DNA of 64,000 bases from JASGCP01 sp965263285 (GTDB taxonomy: Bacteria; Bacteroidota; Bacteroidia; Chitinophagales; Chitinophagaceae). Positions 9,870-18,678 of this stretch are shown here, in pieces; position 1 is the stretch's first letter, and the number at the start of each line of letters is the position of its first letter. The notes beneath the pieces are model-generated. The model worked only from the letters and a program-made list of their open reading frames with translations. It was not told the DNA's origin and made no database searches. The position numbers were made by a program, and so were the translations under genes. The DNA lies in assembly GCA_965263285.1 (NCBI GenBank), contig CBDHHD010000016.1, positions 1,674,001-1,738,000 on the forward strand, in the 5' to 3' direction.

Positions 9870-9895
9870 ACTAAATCTTTTTTTGAGTTGATGGG
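9870..9895 (+). repeat. Degenerate solo end of the dispersed element
   Basis: ACTAAATCTTTTTTTGAGTT followed by GATGGG resembles the left terminal repeat with several substitutions. An oppositely oriented end lies at 10715-10738, so the hemerythrin gene is bracketed by two ends. Whether they ever belonged to one element is unknown. Confidence 0.4.
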
Positions 9896-9916
9896 GTGAA
9901 ATAATTGATTAGTTGC

Positions 9917-9924
9917 TATCTTTG
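9917..9924 (+). promoter_or_regulatory. Bacteroidota -7 element upstream of the hemerythrin gene
   Basis: TATCTTTG matches TAnnTTTG and lies 48 bp before the chosen ATG at 9972. It also overlaps the first possible start codon of the frame (9924), which argues for the downstream ATG as the real start. Confidence 0.5.
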
Positions 9925-9971
9925 TGGTGAAATTTTTTTGTAAATCAATTATTTTTAAAAAAAATATAAAC

Positions 9972-10622
9972 ATGCCAAGAGTTAGATTGTATTCACTTCC
10001 ACATAGAGGTTTGCGACACGCATTTAATATATTTGTTTCTTTAGCAGGAACGACTAATTATACTGTTATAGAGGAGGTAGAAAGGTTGAAAACAGTAGGA
10101 GATGAATTATTTACTTTATTGAAAGACCATGCCGATAACGAAGAGGAATATCTTTTAAAGCCTTTAGAAAAAAGATATAACGGAGGAGGTCAAGATGATT
10201 TTGCAGAACATATTTTAATAGAAAAGGAGCAAGATGATTTAAAAAATGCTTTAAGTGAATTGAATGGAACGCAAGATAATGAATATGGGCACCGATTTTA
10301 TTTGCAGTGTACGCATTTCCAAGGGCACTATTTAGAGCATATCTTTAAAGAAGAAACAATAACAGAACCTTTGTTGCAGAAGTATTTTACAGACGAAGAG
10401 TTGTTGAAATTAGATGAGCCTGTTAGGGCTAAAGTGGCTTTGGCTACATTATTGCTTTGGCTTAAATATATAGCACCTGCAACAGGGGAAATAGAAAATA
10501 CAGTTCTTTTTAAACAGATGAAAGCTGTATCCCCCCCTGATCTTTTTGATAGTATTTGTAATGTTATTAAGCCTGCTATGGGTGAAAAAGCATTTATAAG
10601 TTTAATGAGCAAAATAGGCTAA
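9972..10622 (+). CDS. Hemerythrin-like (HHE) domain protein
   Basis: A 216-residue cytosolic four-helix protein with the pattern of hemerythrin-type di-iron or haem-interacting domains. Candidate ligands: HRGLRH at residues 11-16, KDHADNEEEY at 51-60 (H53, E57/E58), H80 of a FAEH segment, and the HFQGHYLEHIFKEE segment with H115, H119, H123 and E127. I chose ATG 9972 because the upstream in-frame start overlaps the -7 promoter element. It is monocistronic, between two degenerate repeat ends. Likely roles are O2, NO or iron handling; the exact role is not inferable. Confidence 0.75.
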   Translation: MPRVRLYSLPHRGLRHAFNIFVSLAGTTNYTVIEEVERLKTVGDELFTLLKDHADNEEEYLLKPLEKRYNGGGQDDFAEHILIEKEQDDLKNALSELNGTQDNEYGHRFYLQCTHFQGHYLEHIFKEETITEPLLQKYFTDEELLKLDEPVRAKVALATLLLWLKYIAPATGEIENTVLFKQMKAVSPPDLFDSICNVIKPAMGEKAFISLMSKIG

Positions 10623-10714
10623 TTTTTTGTTTTCTATATGTCATAATTATTTGATAATTAGTGCGCTTAATTAAACTTATTGAGTTGATTAAGTAGTTAT
10701 AATTTTATTTCTCT

Positions 10715-10782
10715 TATCACCTGAAAAAAAGATGTAGTCTTTTAGTAACCTAAATTTTTCCTCACACTAAATTTAGTTATGC
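10715..10782 (-). repeat. Solo element end joined to the CTCACACTAAATTTAG motif
   Basis: An element right end (ATCACCTGAAAAAAAGATGT) is followed at once by a conserved 44-bp block ending CTCACACTAAATTTAGTTAT. The same junction occurs at 19161-19226 and, inverted, at 26989-27058. The rest of 10623-11021 is AT-rich with no gene I can support. Confidence 0.55.
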
Positions 10783-11021
10783 AGAAAAAAAATAGATTTA
10801 ATTACCTCTATTTGCTATAGATTTATTAGTTTTATATTTAGTTTTTTAATTGGATTATATATTATTTAGTAATAAATATTATATATAAAAAAAGAAATTG
10901 AAAATATAAATATATTTTTTGGTTTTTCATTTTTATTAACTTTATCAATAATAGTGTTTTATATAAAAGAAAAGTGTATACATAAAAAAAGTGGTTAGCT
11001 TAATAAACTTTATAATAATTT

Positions 11022-12188
11022 ATGGTGCCTCATGGTATGCTTTCTATTTTAAAAAAAAGAATTCAATCAATTGATTTGTTGAGAGGGATAGTGATGGTTA
11101 TTATGACATTAGATCATATAAGAGATTATTTCAGTAAAATATCATTTAGTCCTGAAGACCCTATAAAAAGTAATTTGTTTTTGTTTTTTACAAGATGGAT
11201 TACTCATTTTTCTGCCCCTACTTTTTGCCTATTAGTTGGCGTATCGGCATTTTTTATGAGTAGACACAAAGCAAAGAAGGAATTGTCTTTTCTTCTAATT
11301 ACCCGTGGATTATGGTTAATTTTTGTTGACCTTATTGTACTAAGTTTTGGTTGGACATTTAATGTGTATTTTAATTTCTTTATATGGCAGGTTATTGCAG
11401 AATTGGGTTTTGGCATGATAGTATTAGCGGGTATTATATATTTGGAAAGAATATATATGTTGATTTTTAGTTTAGTACTTATTTTTTTTCACAATCTTTT
11501 AGATACCGTTCATTTTCCAGGTAGTATGGTTTGGAGTTTTATGCATGAAGAGGGTACATTTGTTACTTTTTATAATAGGAAAATTTCTATTTCATATCCT
11601 ATTATTCCATGGATTGCTGTTATCTCTTTGGGGTATTATATAGGGTATTTTTATACTGAAAGGATAAGCCCTATAAAGAGAAAAAAACTGTTTAATACTA
11701 TTGGCATTTTATCTATCCTGTTGTTTATTGTATTGAGATATACAAATATATATGGAGATCCTAAGCACTTTCAAACATATCCAAGACTTTCACAAGATAT
11801 GATTTCATTTTTTAACCCTGCCAAATATCCCCCTTCTTTACAGTTTCTTTTAATGACCTTAGGTGGTGTATTTCTATTTTTAGCTAATGCTGAGCAGTTA
11901 AAAGGTAAGATAGTAGATGTTTTTTCTGTTTATGGAAGAGTTCCTTTTTTCTATTATGTCATCCATGTTTATCTCATTCATTTGATAGCAATGGTGTCTG
12001 CGAAAATATTAGGTTTAGGATGGTGCTATACTATTGAGCTGAATGACTATTATAAAGAAGTTCCTTTTAATTTGTTTGAAATATATATGGTATGGATAGC
12101 GGTGGTTATATCACTATATCCATTATGTAAAAAATTTGATCAGTATAAACAATCCAATAAGCATAAGAAGTGGTTAAGTTATTTGTAA
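11022..12188 (+). CDS. DUF1624/heparan-acetyltransferase-like membrane protein
   Basis: A 388-residue polytopic inner-membrane protein with about nine or ten hydrophobic segments. The N-terminal signature QSIDLLRGIVMVIMTLDHIRD near residues 15-35 is typical of DUF1624 / YeiB-like / HGSNAT-type acyltransferase-fold proteins, which move acyl groups across the membrane onto sugars. An alternative ATG at 11037 would remove only five residues. It is monocistronic, and a mobile element has inserted directly after its stop codon. The family is fairly clear; the substrate is unknown. Confidence 0.7.
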   Translation: MVPHGMLSILKKRIQSIDLLRGIVMVIMTLDHIRDYFSKISFSPEDPIKSNLFLFFTRWITHFSAPTFCLLVGVSAFFMSRHKAKKELSFLLITRGLWLIFVDLIVLSFGWTFNVYFNFFIWQVIAELGFGMIVLAGIIYLERIYMLIFSLVLIFFHNLLDTVHFPGSMVWSFMHEEGTFVTFYNRKISISYPIIPWIAVISLGYYIGYFYTERISPIKRKKLFNTIGILSILLFIVLRYTNIYGDPKHFQTYPRLSQDMISFFNPAKYPPSLQFLLMTLGGVFLFLANAEQLKGKIVDVFSVYGRVPFFYYVIHVYLIHLIAMVSAKILGLGWCYTIELNDYYKEVPFNLFEIYMVWIAVVISLYPLCKKFDQYKQSNKHKKWLSYL

Positions 12189-12192
12189 AAGA
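12185..12192. other. 8-bp target-site duplication, left copy
   Basis: GTAAAAGA here is repeated exactly at 12556-12563, directly flanking the element ends. It overlaps the TAA stop of the preceding gene. Confidence 0.8.
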
Positions 12193-12555
12193 GGTATAAC
12201 GACTTTTTTAGTGAACAATCGCAAAAATAATATATTTTTAAAAAAACCAATTTATTTTTGGCTACATCTTTTTTTGAGGTGCTGGAAGCATGGATTATTA
12301 AATAAATATAAACATGGAAATAATAGGAAATATTTGATGAGGACTGACCTCACCACCTCCCCTTCATTCTCGCTAGCGTAGCGAGCCGTAGTTTTGTAGC
12401 TCTTTATCTGTAGGCTTGATTTTTTCTTTGTTTCTTTCTTTTGTATCAAGACAAAAGAAAGAAAAAGATATAAAAAACAAATAATGAATCTATACCTGAA
12501 TCATTACAAAAAAAGGTGTATTTTAATACCCGCTCACTAAAAAAGTCGTTATACC
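12193..12555 (+). mobile_element. Non-autonomous MITE-like element, copy D, with perfect 8-bp target duplication
   Basis: A 363-bp insertion with 24-bp terminal inverted repeats starting GGTATAACGACTTTTTTAGT (12193-12216; reverse complement at 12532-12555; one mismatch). Both sides carry GTAAAAGA. Inside, the standard left end GGCTACATCT starts at 12260, followed by the usual left segment. About 90 bp of the left palindrome arm is deleted, and the right arm and the TTTCTTTCTTTTGT hairpin are present. The last 62 bp (12494-12555) replace the normal right end and match, inverted, 51005-51068. It has no coding capacity, so it must have been moved in trans. Confidence 0.85.
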
Positions 12556-12563
12556 GTAAAAGA
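12556..12563. other. 8-bp target-site duplication, right copy
   Basis: GTAAAAGA, identical to 12185-12192. The remaining 128 bp up to the next gene are AT-rich and show no further feature. Confidence 0.8.
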
Positions 12564-12691
12564 ATGATTTATGACTGCTTTTCTATTCAAGATAAAAATT
12601 ACATACAATATAATTATGGAAATATGTTTCTATGGATGCATTGAATAGGGTACCTTCTCTTATAGAAAAAGAGGTAGTGATATTATATTCT

Positions 12692-13426
12692 TTACATAAC
12701 TTGTTTTTCTGCAATACTTATTTTTTCAGGTTTACCTACATCAATAATCATATCATTTGAATGATCGTATCCAATGATATTCTTCTTTTGAGATAGGTTG
12801 ATATAAAAATCAATTATAGAAAATATGTCGTCTTTTAGAAGCTCTTTTATCATAGATGTGTTTAATATGTGTACACCACTAAAAGCAAAGGTATTAATAG
12901 CTGTTTTAATTGGCTTAGGTGTTTTTAACTCTCCCGTTTTGGTGTTTTTCCATCCACATAATTGGTTGTTCGTTTCTTTAAGTAGAAAAACACGATGGCT
13001 ATGTCTTGTACTTACTGCTAAGGTAACATCTGCTTGTTGCTCACAATGAAATGTAAACATATTATTGATATTTAAATTTGTAAGTATATCTACATTCATA
13101 ACGAGAAAATGTTTTTCGTTTGAGAAGAAAGGGGCTGCTTTTTTTACCCCTCCTCCTGTATCTAATAAACTATCTTCCTGACTAATACTAATATTGCTCC
13201 CCCACCCTTTATTTTCTTCTACAGTATCTATAATTTGTTTTGCAAGGTGATGTACATTAATAATTAAATCTGTGATACCAAAACTTTGTAAGTACTCTAC
13301 ATTTCGTTGCAATAATGTTTTTTTGTTTATCTCTACAAGTGCTTTGGGTTTTTGAATAGTAATAGGTTTTAACCTACTCCCTAATCCTGCACACAATATC
13401 ATGGCTTTATTTATCTTCTGAATCAT
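12692..13426 (-). CDS. Sugar-1-phosphate nucleotidyltransferase (MurU-like)
   Basis: A 244-residue NTP_transferase-fold enzyme. The N-terminus AMILCAGLGSRLKPITIQKPKAL (written in parts: AGLGSRLKPIT near residues 13-23, then KPKAL) is the nucleotide-binding signature. DTGGGVKKA near 88-96 and MNVDIL near 109-114 are the base-recognition and metal-Asp segments. Size and motifs resemble MurNAc-1-phosphate uridylyltransferase (MurU) and small mannose-1-phosphate guanylyltransferases. No kinase partner (AmgK-like) lies beside it, so the sugar cannot be fixed. It stands alone between two repeat regions. Confidence 0.75.
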   Translation of the reverse strand: MIQKINKAMILCAGLGSRLKPITIQKPKALVEINKKTLLQRNVEYLQSFGITDLIINVHHLAKQIIDTVEENKGWGSNISISQEDSLLDTGGGVKKAAPFFSNEKHFLVMNVDILTNLNINNMFTFHCEQQADVTLAVSTRHSHRVFLLKETNNQLCGWKNTKTGELKTPKPIKTAINTFAFSGVHILNTSMIKELLKDDIFSIIDFYINLSQKKNIIGYDHSNDMIIDVGKPEKISIAEKQVM

Positions 13427-13492
13427 TTTTTACATATTTAGATAAAACAATATATTAATTTGTTTTTTTAAATACAAATATTTTTATTTTTA

Positions 13493-13870
13493 GACTAAAT
13501 CCTTTTTTAGATGCTAAGAGGTTTTTAACAAATGAAAGTTTGGTAACTACTCAGGTATATGTTCTTATATTTTTTTCTTGCCTTGATATAACAAAAAGAA
13601 ATAAAGAAAAAATCAAGCCTGCAAATAAATCGTTACCAAACTACGACTTGTTAGTTGATTCCCTTGCCTTGTTTTGTAAGGCTTTTTAATCGGAGGCATT
13701 TTTAATGATTATACTCCTCATGCTTTACTTATTTCGACAATTCATGTAATCAACTAAATCTATTGAGTTGCCAATCAGTTTCTAAATAAGTAAAATAGGT
13801 TACACTAAATAAATAGTTATAACACAAAAATGAATATGAGCATATATCTGAACAGTTTTGATGGGGATAA
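13493..13870 (+). repeat. Old, decayed copy of the dispersed element
   Basis: Begins with a relaxed end AGACTAAATCCTTTTTTAGA...GCTAAGAGG. It then shows recognisable but heavily mutated element pieces: ACTACTCAGGTATA, AGAAATAAAGAAAAAATCAAGCCTGC, and ATTTCGAC/CATGTAATC remnants. No convincing right end is left. It fills the 490-bp gap before the reductase gene; I see no gene in it. Confidence 0.5.
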
Positions 13871-13914
13871 CTTAGTTGTTGTAATTATTTTTTATTTACT
13901 TTGCTAAAAAAAGC

Positions 13915-14649
13915 ATGCTTCCTCCCTGGCAAAAATGTAGTGTGGTTCGGATTATTAATGAGACAAACATCATAAGGCGATTTTTTTTACAAATAGAAGG
14001 ACCTGATACTTTTTCTTTCCAGGCAGGTCAGTTTGTTACATTAGATTTGCCTATTCACGAAGATAAGCATAAACGGTGGCGTAGTTATTCTATTGCATCT
14101 CCTCCTACAAAAGATAATATTATTGAACTCATTATTGTATTGCTTGAACGGGGAGAGGGAACGCATTATTTATTTGATAAGGTTAAAGTAGGTGATGTGT
14201 TACCTATTAGAGGTCCTCAAGGTAAATTTCTGTTGCCCTCTATTATTGATAAAGATATTTTTTTTATTTGTACAGGTACAGGAGTAGCCCCCTTTCGATC
14301 TATGTTACAGGTAATTAAAAATAATTGTATTGTTCATCGTAGACTATATTTAATTTTTGGTTGTAGATATCTTTCTGATCAATTATATAAAGATGATTTT
14401 ACACAGCTTGTACAAGAGCTTCCTTTGTTTATGTATATCCCTGTTTTTTCAAGAGAGCAAGCTATTGCATTGCCTACAGGATCTTACTCGGGTTATGTAC
14501 ATGTTGCTTATAAAAATATTTTACAAAAAGAAAAAGAACCTGCTTATTTTTATCTATGCGGTTGGAAAGATATGATTGATGAAGCAAAACAAAATATTAT
14601 TTCGATGGGCTATACCTCAAAAGATATTTGTTTGGAATTATATGGATAA
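13915..14649 (+). CDS. Ferredoxin/flavodoxin-NADP reductase family protein
   Basis: A 244-residue FAD/NAD(P)H oxidoreductase. Order: an FAD-binding beta-barrel with RWRSYSIASPP near residues 58-68, then an NAD(P)-binding domain with CTGTGVAPFRSM near 119-130, and YLCGWKDMIDEA near 213-224. This is the size and pattern of FNR-like reductases that pass electrons between NADPH and ferredoxin. The C-terminal ELYG end is typical of plant-type-like bacterial FNRs. It is probably co-transcribed with the DUF2007 protein (6-bp gap) and cdsA. Confidence 0.85.
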   Translation: MLPPWQKCSVVRIINETNIIRRFFLQIEGPDTFSFQAGQFVTLDLPIHEDKHKRWRSYSIASPPTKDNIIELIIVLLERGEGTHYLFDKVKVGDVLPIRGPQGKFLLPSIIDKDIFFICTGTGVAPFRSMLQVIKNNCIVHRRLYLIFGCRYLSDQLYKDDFTQLVQELPLFMYIPVFSREQAIALPTGSYSGYVHVAYKNILQKEKEPAYFYLCGWKDMIDEAKQNIISMGYTSKDICLELYG

Positions 14650-14655
14650 TCTTAA

Positions 14656-14862
14656 ATGTATTATTGTATGAAATGGAAACTTCTTACGCATTGTAGTTTA
14701 ATGCCCCATGCTTCTATCATCGAAGGAAAGATGAAAGCAAACAACATACCCGTTATGTTACTGAATAAATTAGATAGTAGTTATCAGTCTTTTGGTAGCA
14801 TTGAAGTGTGGGTAGAAGAGCTTCTCTTTCAAGAAGCAGAACAAATATTAAAAGAATCATAA
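14656..14862 (+). CDS. DUF2007-family small protein
   Basis: A 68-residue protein that looks like DUF2007 (putative signal-transducing protein): pattern of a strand, a helix with ASIIEGKMKANNIPV, then LNKLDSSYQSFGSIEVWV and a final helix. These proteins have a PII-like ferredoxin fold. Start could be 14656 or the ATG at 14668. It is sandwiched between the FNR gene and cdsA in one operon. No defined function. Confidence 0.7.
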   Translation: MYYCMKWKLLTHCSLMPHASIIEGKMKANNIPVMLLNKLDSSYQSFGSIEVWVEELLFQEAEQILKES

Positions 14863-14875
14863 ATTTATCTATACT

Positions 14876-15766
14876 ATGTCTTGGCATTGGAATACTTTTT
14901 TTATTCGATCGCTATCAGCTATTGTTTTTGTGGCTATTATGCTTACGGGTATGTTTAGTAGCGTATATATGTTTACAGGATTGTTTGTTATAATAGCTAT
15001 GGGATGCTCTGTTGAGGCTAAACGATTGTGGAGAGCATTTTCGCCTGCTTATCAATTATTGAGTTCTATTCATATTTATCTCATGCAATTAGTAGGACTT
15101 CTTTTTATTGTTGTATTAAACCCGTTTGTGTTTCACTTGCCGAGTGGTATATATAGTCTTTGTGTAGATATCTGGTTGTTGCTAATGGTTATTGCTTTTT
15201 GTATAGAGATATTGTATTTTAAGAAGGCAAATATGTATTCATTTATTCAATCTATTCTATCTACAGCCTATACATTTGTTCCTTGCGGATTAATGATATA
15301 CTTATATACGGTAAGTGTTGCTATGAAGATAACAGCTACACATTATATTCATTTTGCTGTTATCCCGCTTATTATTATTTTAACAAATTGGCTCAATGAT
15401 ACCTTCGCATATATGGTAGGGTCAATGATAGGCAAAACACCACTTACGCGTATATCCCCTAAAAAAACTTGGGAGGGTACTGTTGCAGGTATTATTATAA
15501 GTGTGGTGATGGTTACTTATATGATGCACCGATGGTTTAACTGGCAACTGTTATATGGACTTAGATATGTTTTTTTGCTATCTTATTTTACTGCTATTTC
15601 AGGCGTTATTGGTGATATCCTTGAAAGCAAATTAAAAAGATTAGCAGGGGTAAAAGATAGCGGCACGATGATGCCAGGACACGGCGGTTTCCTAGATAGA
15701 TTTGACTCTGTATTGTTCTCTACACCTGTTGCCTTTCTTTTGTGGTATTGGGTTTTAAATGTTTAA
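14876..15766 (+). CDS. cdsA: Phosphatidate cytidylyltransferase
   Basis: A 296-residue polytopic membrane enzyme that makes CDP-diacylglycerol from phosphatidic acid and CTP, the branch point of phospholipid synthesis. The CdsA signature is clear near the C-terminus: SKLKRLAGVKDSGTMMPGHG (about residues 249-268), then GFLDRFDS. ISPKKTWEG near residue 196 is the second conserved segment. About eight hydrophobic segments precede these. It is the last gene of the FNR-DUF2007-cdsA run. Confidence 0.95.
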   Translation: MSWHWNTFFIRSLSAIVFVAIMLTGMFSSVYMFTGLFVIIAMGCSVEAKRLWRAFSPAYQLLSSIHIYLMQLVGLLFIVVLNPFVFHLPSGIYSLCVDIWLLLMVIAFCIEILYFKKANMYSFIQSILSTAYTFVPCGLMIYLYTVSVAMKITATHYIHFAVIPLIIILTNWLNDTFAYMVGSMIGKTPLTRISPKKTWEGTVAGIIISVVMVTYMMHRWFNWQLLYGLRYVFLLSYFTAISGVIGDILESKLKRLAGVKDSGTMMPGHGGFLDRFDSVLFSTPVAFLLWYWVLNV

Positions 15767-15827
15767 TAGGGTAGATGTAAAGATAGGGATAGTTGTGATT
15801 TTTTTAAATAGTAAATAAACTGTAAAA

Positions 15828-17252
15828 ATGAAAATAAAAGAAATAAATATTTTACAACAGCATCATTGTTTTGCTAGAGATATTAAGGTTGATTTTACAA
15901 ATGAAGATAATGTAATACCAAAAATTACTTATTTGATTGGTAATAATGGATCAGGCAAAACAAGTATTTTAAATATTATTGCTAAAGTTGCAAGTGAGAA
16001 AAAATCTGTTTTTGCTTGCGCAGAAGATTTTCATGAAGTAATAAATGGGCTTAATGGGGAAATAAAAATTCATATTGATGATATTGATAAAAAAGATGAA
16101 ATTTATTTAAATTTTAAGCCGGCAAATCTTCACTATTATACTGTTGATGGTGAGGATATAAGTATGGACGCAAAAATGTGGACTTATGCGAAAAACATTT
16201 TATCTGTTTACCCTTTTAACAGAAATGTGCAACATGAGCTTGCTCCATTTCCCTATACCAAATTAAAATTAATTGCATTATATGCCAAAGAGCAAGTTTT
16301 TTTTATAGATACAGGAACAATTGTGGATTCTGATAAAGATAGAAGTAATACAATACAAGAATTACTTAATGAATTGAAACAACAAGATGAAAAAGATAAA
16401 TTTTCGTTTTTGTCTAATAATAAAACTGTTTCATTCGAAAATATGCCTGCTCATATTGGTAATAGACTATCTCAATTAAGTGGAGCATTTGAATTTATAA
16501 ATAAAGATTCAAACTTAGCTTTAGATTTTAGTAAATTAAGTAAAGGAGAAGTGGTTGCTTTATTAAAAATCATTCCTCTTATACAAAAAGCGTATAATCA
16601 AGAAAAAGACATGCCCCTTTTATTTCTAATTGATGAACCAGAGATAGGATTACATCCAGAATGGCAAAAAAAATTTGTGCCTCTATTAAAAAAAATATTT
16701 GAATCATATACTAATATTCAATTTATAATAGCTACTCATTCTCCTTATATATTTATGGAAATGGATGATGCTAATGAACAATGTATTAAAATTGATACTA
16801 AAGCGTGTATGAAATCAGATAAACTTTCTTTATATTATTGTAAAAAATCAAAAATTTTTACTTCTTTGAGCTTATATACTTATAAAGCATTTAATATAGC
16901 TACTACATCTCTACACAATGAATTGTATGGTTTAATTCATCGAAATGTAGTTGGATCATCGTCAATAAAATGTTGGGATAATAAAATTATAGAATTAGAT
17001 AAAAGTATTCTAAAATATAAAAAATATAATAATCCTAATCCTAATCCTAAAGATAAAGATAAAGATAAAGATAAAGATGTCACATTAATGTCGTACATAA
17101 GACACCAAATTCATCATCCTGAAAATAAATTAAATCCGTGTTTTACATATGAAGAGTTGAAACAATCAATAGATATAATGATTGGCATATTAGAAAAAAC
17201 CAATTTAGACCAATTTGAATGTATTGAATGTGATGAATGTGATGATAAATAA
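15828..17252 (+). CDS. Solitary AAA (ABC-type) ATPase with HEPN-like C-terminal motif, possible defence gene
   Basis: A 474-residue SMC/OLD-like AAA ATPase. Walker A is GNNGSGKTS at residues 38-46. An ABC-like LSKGE signature precedes Walker B LFLIDEPEIGLHP near 264-276, and ATHSP follows near 303-307 (His switch). After the ATPase core comes a separate C-terminal region. It contains an in-frame hexamer repeat coding for NPNP and KDKDKDKDKD, then SYIRHQIHHPEN. RHQIHH (R425 to H430) fits the R-x4-6-H pattern of HEPN ribonuclease domains with the usual polar residue after Arg. The tail is Cys/Asp-rich (CIECDECDDK). It is next to broken transposases and has no visible partner gene. Similar single-gene ATPases act in phage defence, but that role is inferred here. 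Confidence 0.6.
   Translation: MKIKEINILQQHHCFARDIKVDFTNEDNVIPKITYLIGNNGSGKTSILNIIAKVASEKKSVFACAEDFHEVINGLNGEIKIHIDDIDKKDEIYLNFKPANLHYYTVDGEDISMDAKMWTYAKNILSVYPFNRNVQHELAPFPYTKLKLIALYAKEQVFFIDTGTIVDSDKDRSNTIQELLNELKQQDEKDKFSFLSNNKTVSFENMPAHIGNRLSQLSGAFEFINKDSNLALDFSKLSKGEVVALLKIIPLIQKAYNQEKDMPLLFLIDEPEIGLHPEWQKKFVPLLKKIFESYTNIQFIIATHSPYIFMEMDDANEQCIKIDTKACMKSDKLSLYYCKKSKIFTSLSLYTYKAFNIATTSLHNELYGLIHRNVVGSSSIKCWDNKIIELDKSILKYKKYNNPNPNPKDKDKDKDKDVTLMSYIRHQIHHPENKLNPCFTYEELKQSIDIMIGILEKTNLDQFECIECDECDDK
17034..17078 (+). repeat. In-frame hexanucleotide microsatellites (CCTAAT and AAAGAT units)
   Basis: Two adjacent tandem hexamers inside the ATPase gene: CCTAAT about 2.5 times (17034-17050), then AAAGAT five times (17049-17078). 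Copy-number change would lengthen or shorten the Asn-Pro and Lys-Asp linker without breaking the frame. Confidence 0.85.
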
Positions 17253-17280
17253 ACGGCTATCTCCCTTTTTGATGTGCTAA
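17253..17280 (+). repeat. Degenerate solo element end after the ATPase stop
   Basis: ACGGCTATCTCCCTTTTTGA followed by TGTGCTAAGA resembles the relaxed end type. The remaining 270 bp to the transposase are AT-rich with no gene I can support. Confidence 0.35.
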
Positions 17281-17553
17281 GACAAATACGATTTTAATTA
17301 TTTAGGTAATAGAATAGATTAAATGGAGTGTATTTTTTTTGAAATAAGTATGAAAATAATATGAGATGTCTTGTTAGAACGAATGTTCCTTTGTTAAAAT
17401 GTGTTAAAAAAAAATATACAATTGCTTTATTATCAAATATTTGTGTTATATATCGTTTAAAAAGCGAGTTAAATGTACCTGCGACTTTAAATATAATTTA
17501 ACTTTTAAAATAAATAAAATAAACTATATTTCTTTTTTAATGTAGATATTTTT

Positions 17554-18678
17554 ATGTATATGCAAGAATCAAGGCGCAAAAAGGGTAATAAAATTTATAA
17601 GACTGTCTATTTAACAGAATCGTATAGAGAAGGGAATAAGGTTCGTAAAAAATATGTAGTTAATTTAACACATTGCCCTGATCCTATTGTTGCTCTTATA
17701 AAAGATTATTTAAAAAAGAATAAAGACACCGAGCAACATGTGGATCATATTTTTAATAGTGTTGTTGAGAATAGTGGGCAAATTATTCAGGGAAAATCTG
17801 TTGGGGGCAGTTTTTGTGTTTTAGAAATTGTTAAGAGGCTAGGTATTGAAGCGTCTTTAGGGAAAGATATCCGCCAATCTACATTAGCCTTGTTTCAAAT
17901 AATTGGCAGAGTGCTTAATCAAAGATCAAGATTATATTTGGCTAAAGAATGGGTAAAAATAAATGATGCAAGCGGTCTCCTTTCTCTTGATAAATTTAAT
18001 GAGGATGATTTATATGAAAATTTAGATTGGTTAAGCAAAAATAAAGAAAAGATAGAGCAAAGACTATTTAATATTCGACATAAAGGCAAGGATGTACCTA
18101 CCTTATATTTATACGATGTTACTTCTGTATATTTTGAAGGGGAGAAAAACGAGTTGGCTACCTTTGGTTATAATAGAGACAAAAAAAGAGGGAAGATGCA
18201 AATCGTTGTTGGATTACTTTGTGACGATGCAGGCTATCCTGTTAGTGTTCAAGTGTTTAAAGGTAACACGAATGATACCAAAACAGTATCTGACCAATTT
18301 AATAAATTAAAGGATAATTTTGGTGTTAAGAATGTGGTAATGGTGGGAGATAAAGGGATGCTTAAGAAAAATGGGATTGAAGAGATAAAAGATTTAAATT
18401 GGCATTATATAACCTCTATTACAAGTCCCGAAATAGAAACATTATTAAAAGACAACATAATACAAATAGGTTTATTTGATGAGGACTTAACTGAAGTTAT
18501 CTATAAAGAAGAGAGGTTATTATTAAGAAGAAATCCTTATCGTGCTGCAGAGGTTCAAGCTAACAGGAATAGTATGATAAACGAAATACGAGAACTCATT
18601 GAAAAAGCAAACAAATATTTACTAGAACATCCCTATGCAAAGACAGGGGCTATGACAAAGAAAATTCGGCATAACTAA
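17554..18678 (+). pseudogene. IS1634-type (IS4 superfamily) transposase, C-terminally truncated
   Basis: 374 residues of a DDE transposase of the IS1634/ISPlu-like type. The N-terminus looks intact (KTVYLTESYREGNKVRKKYV). The first catalytic Asp is in YDVTSVYFEG (D188) and the second in VGDKGML (D266). The family is normally 500 or more residues, and the segment with the third acidic residue is missing. The frame ends in KKIRHN exactly where a 24-bp motif starting GGCATAACTAAATTTAGTGT begins (18668). So the gene was cut by insertion or recombination there, and the product cannot be active. The rest of the gene is not found downstream. Confidence 0.8.

Noticed and set aside
17049..17078. AAAGAT tandem repeat as a CRISPR-like array
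   Set aside because: Units are 6 bp with no spacers and are in a coding frame.
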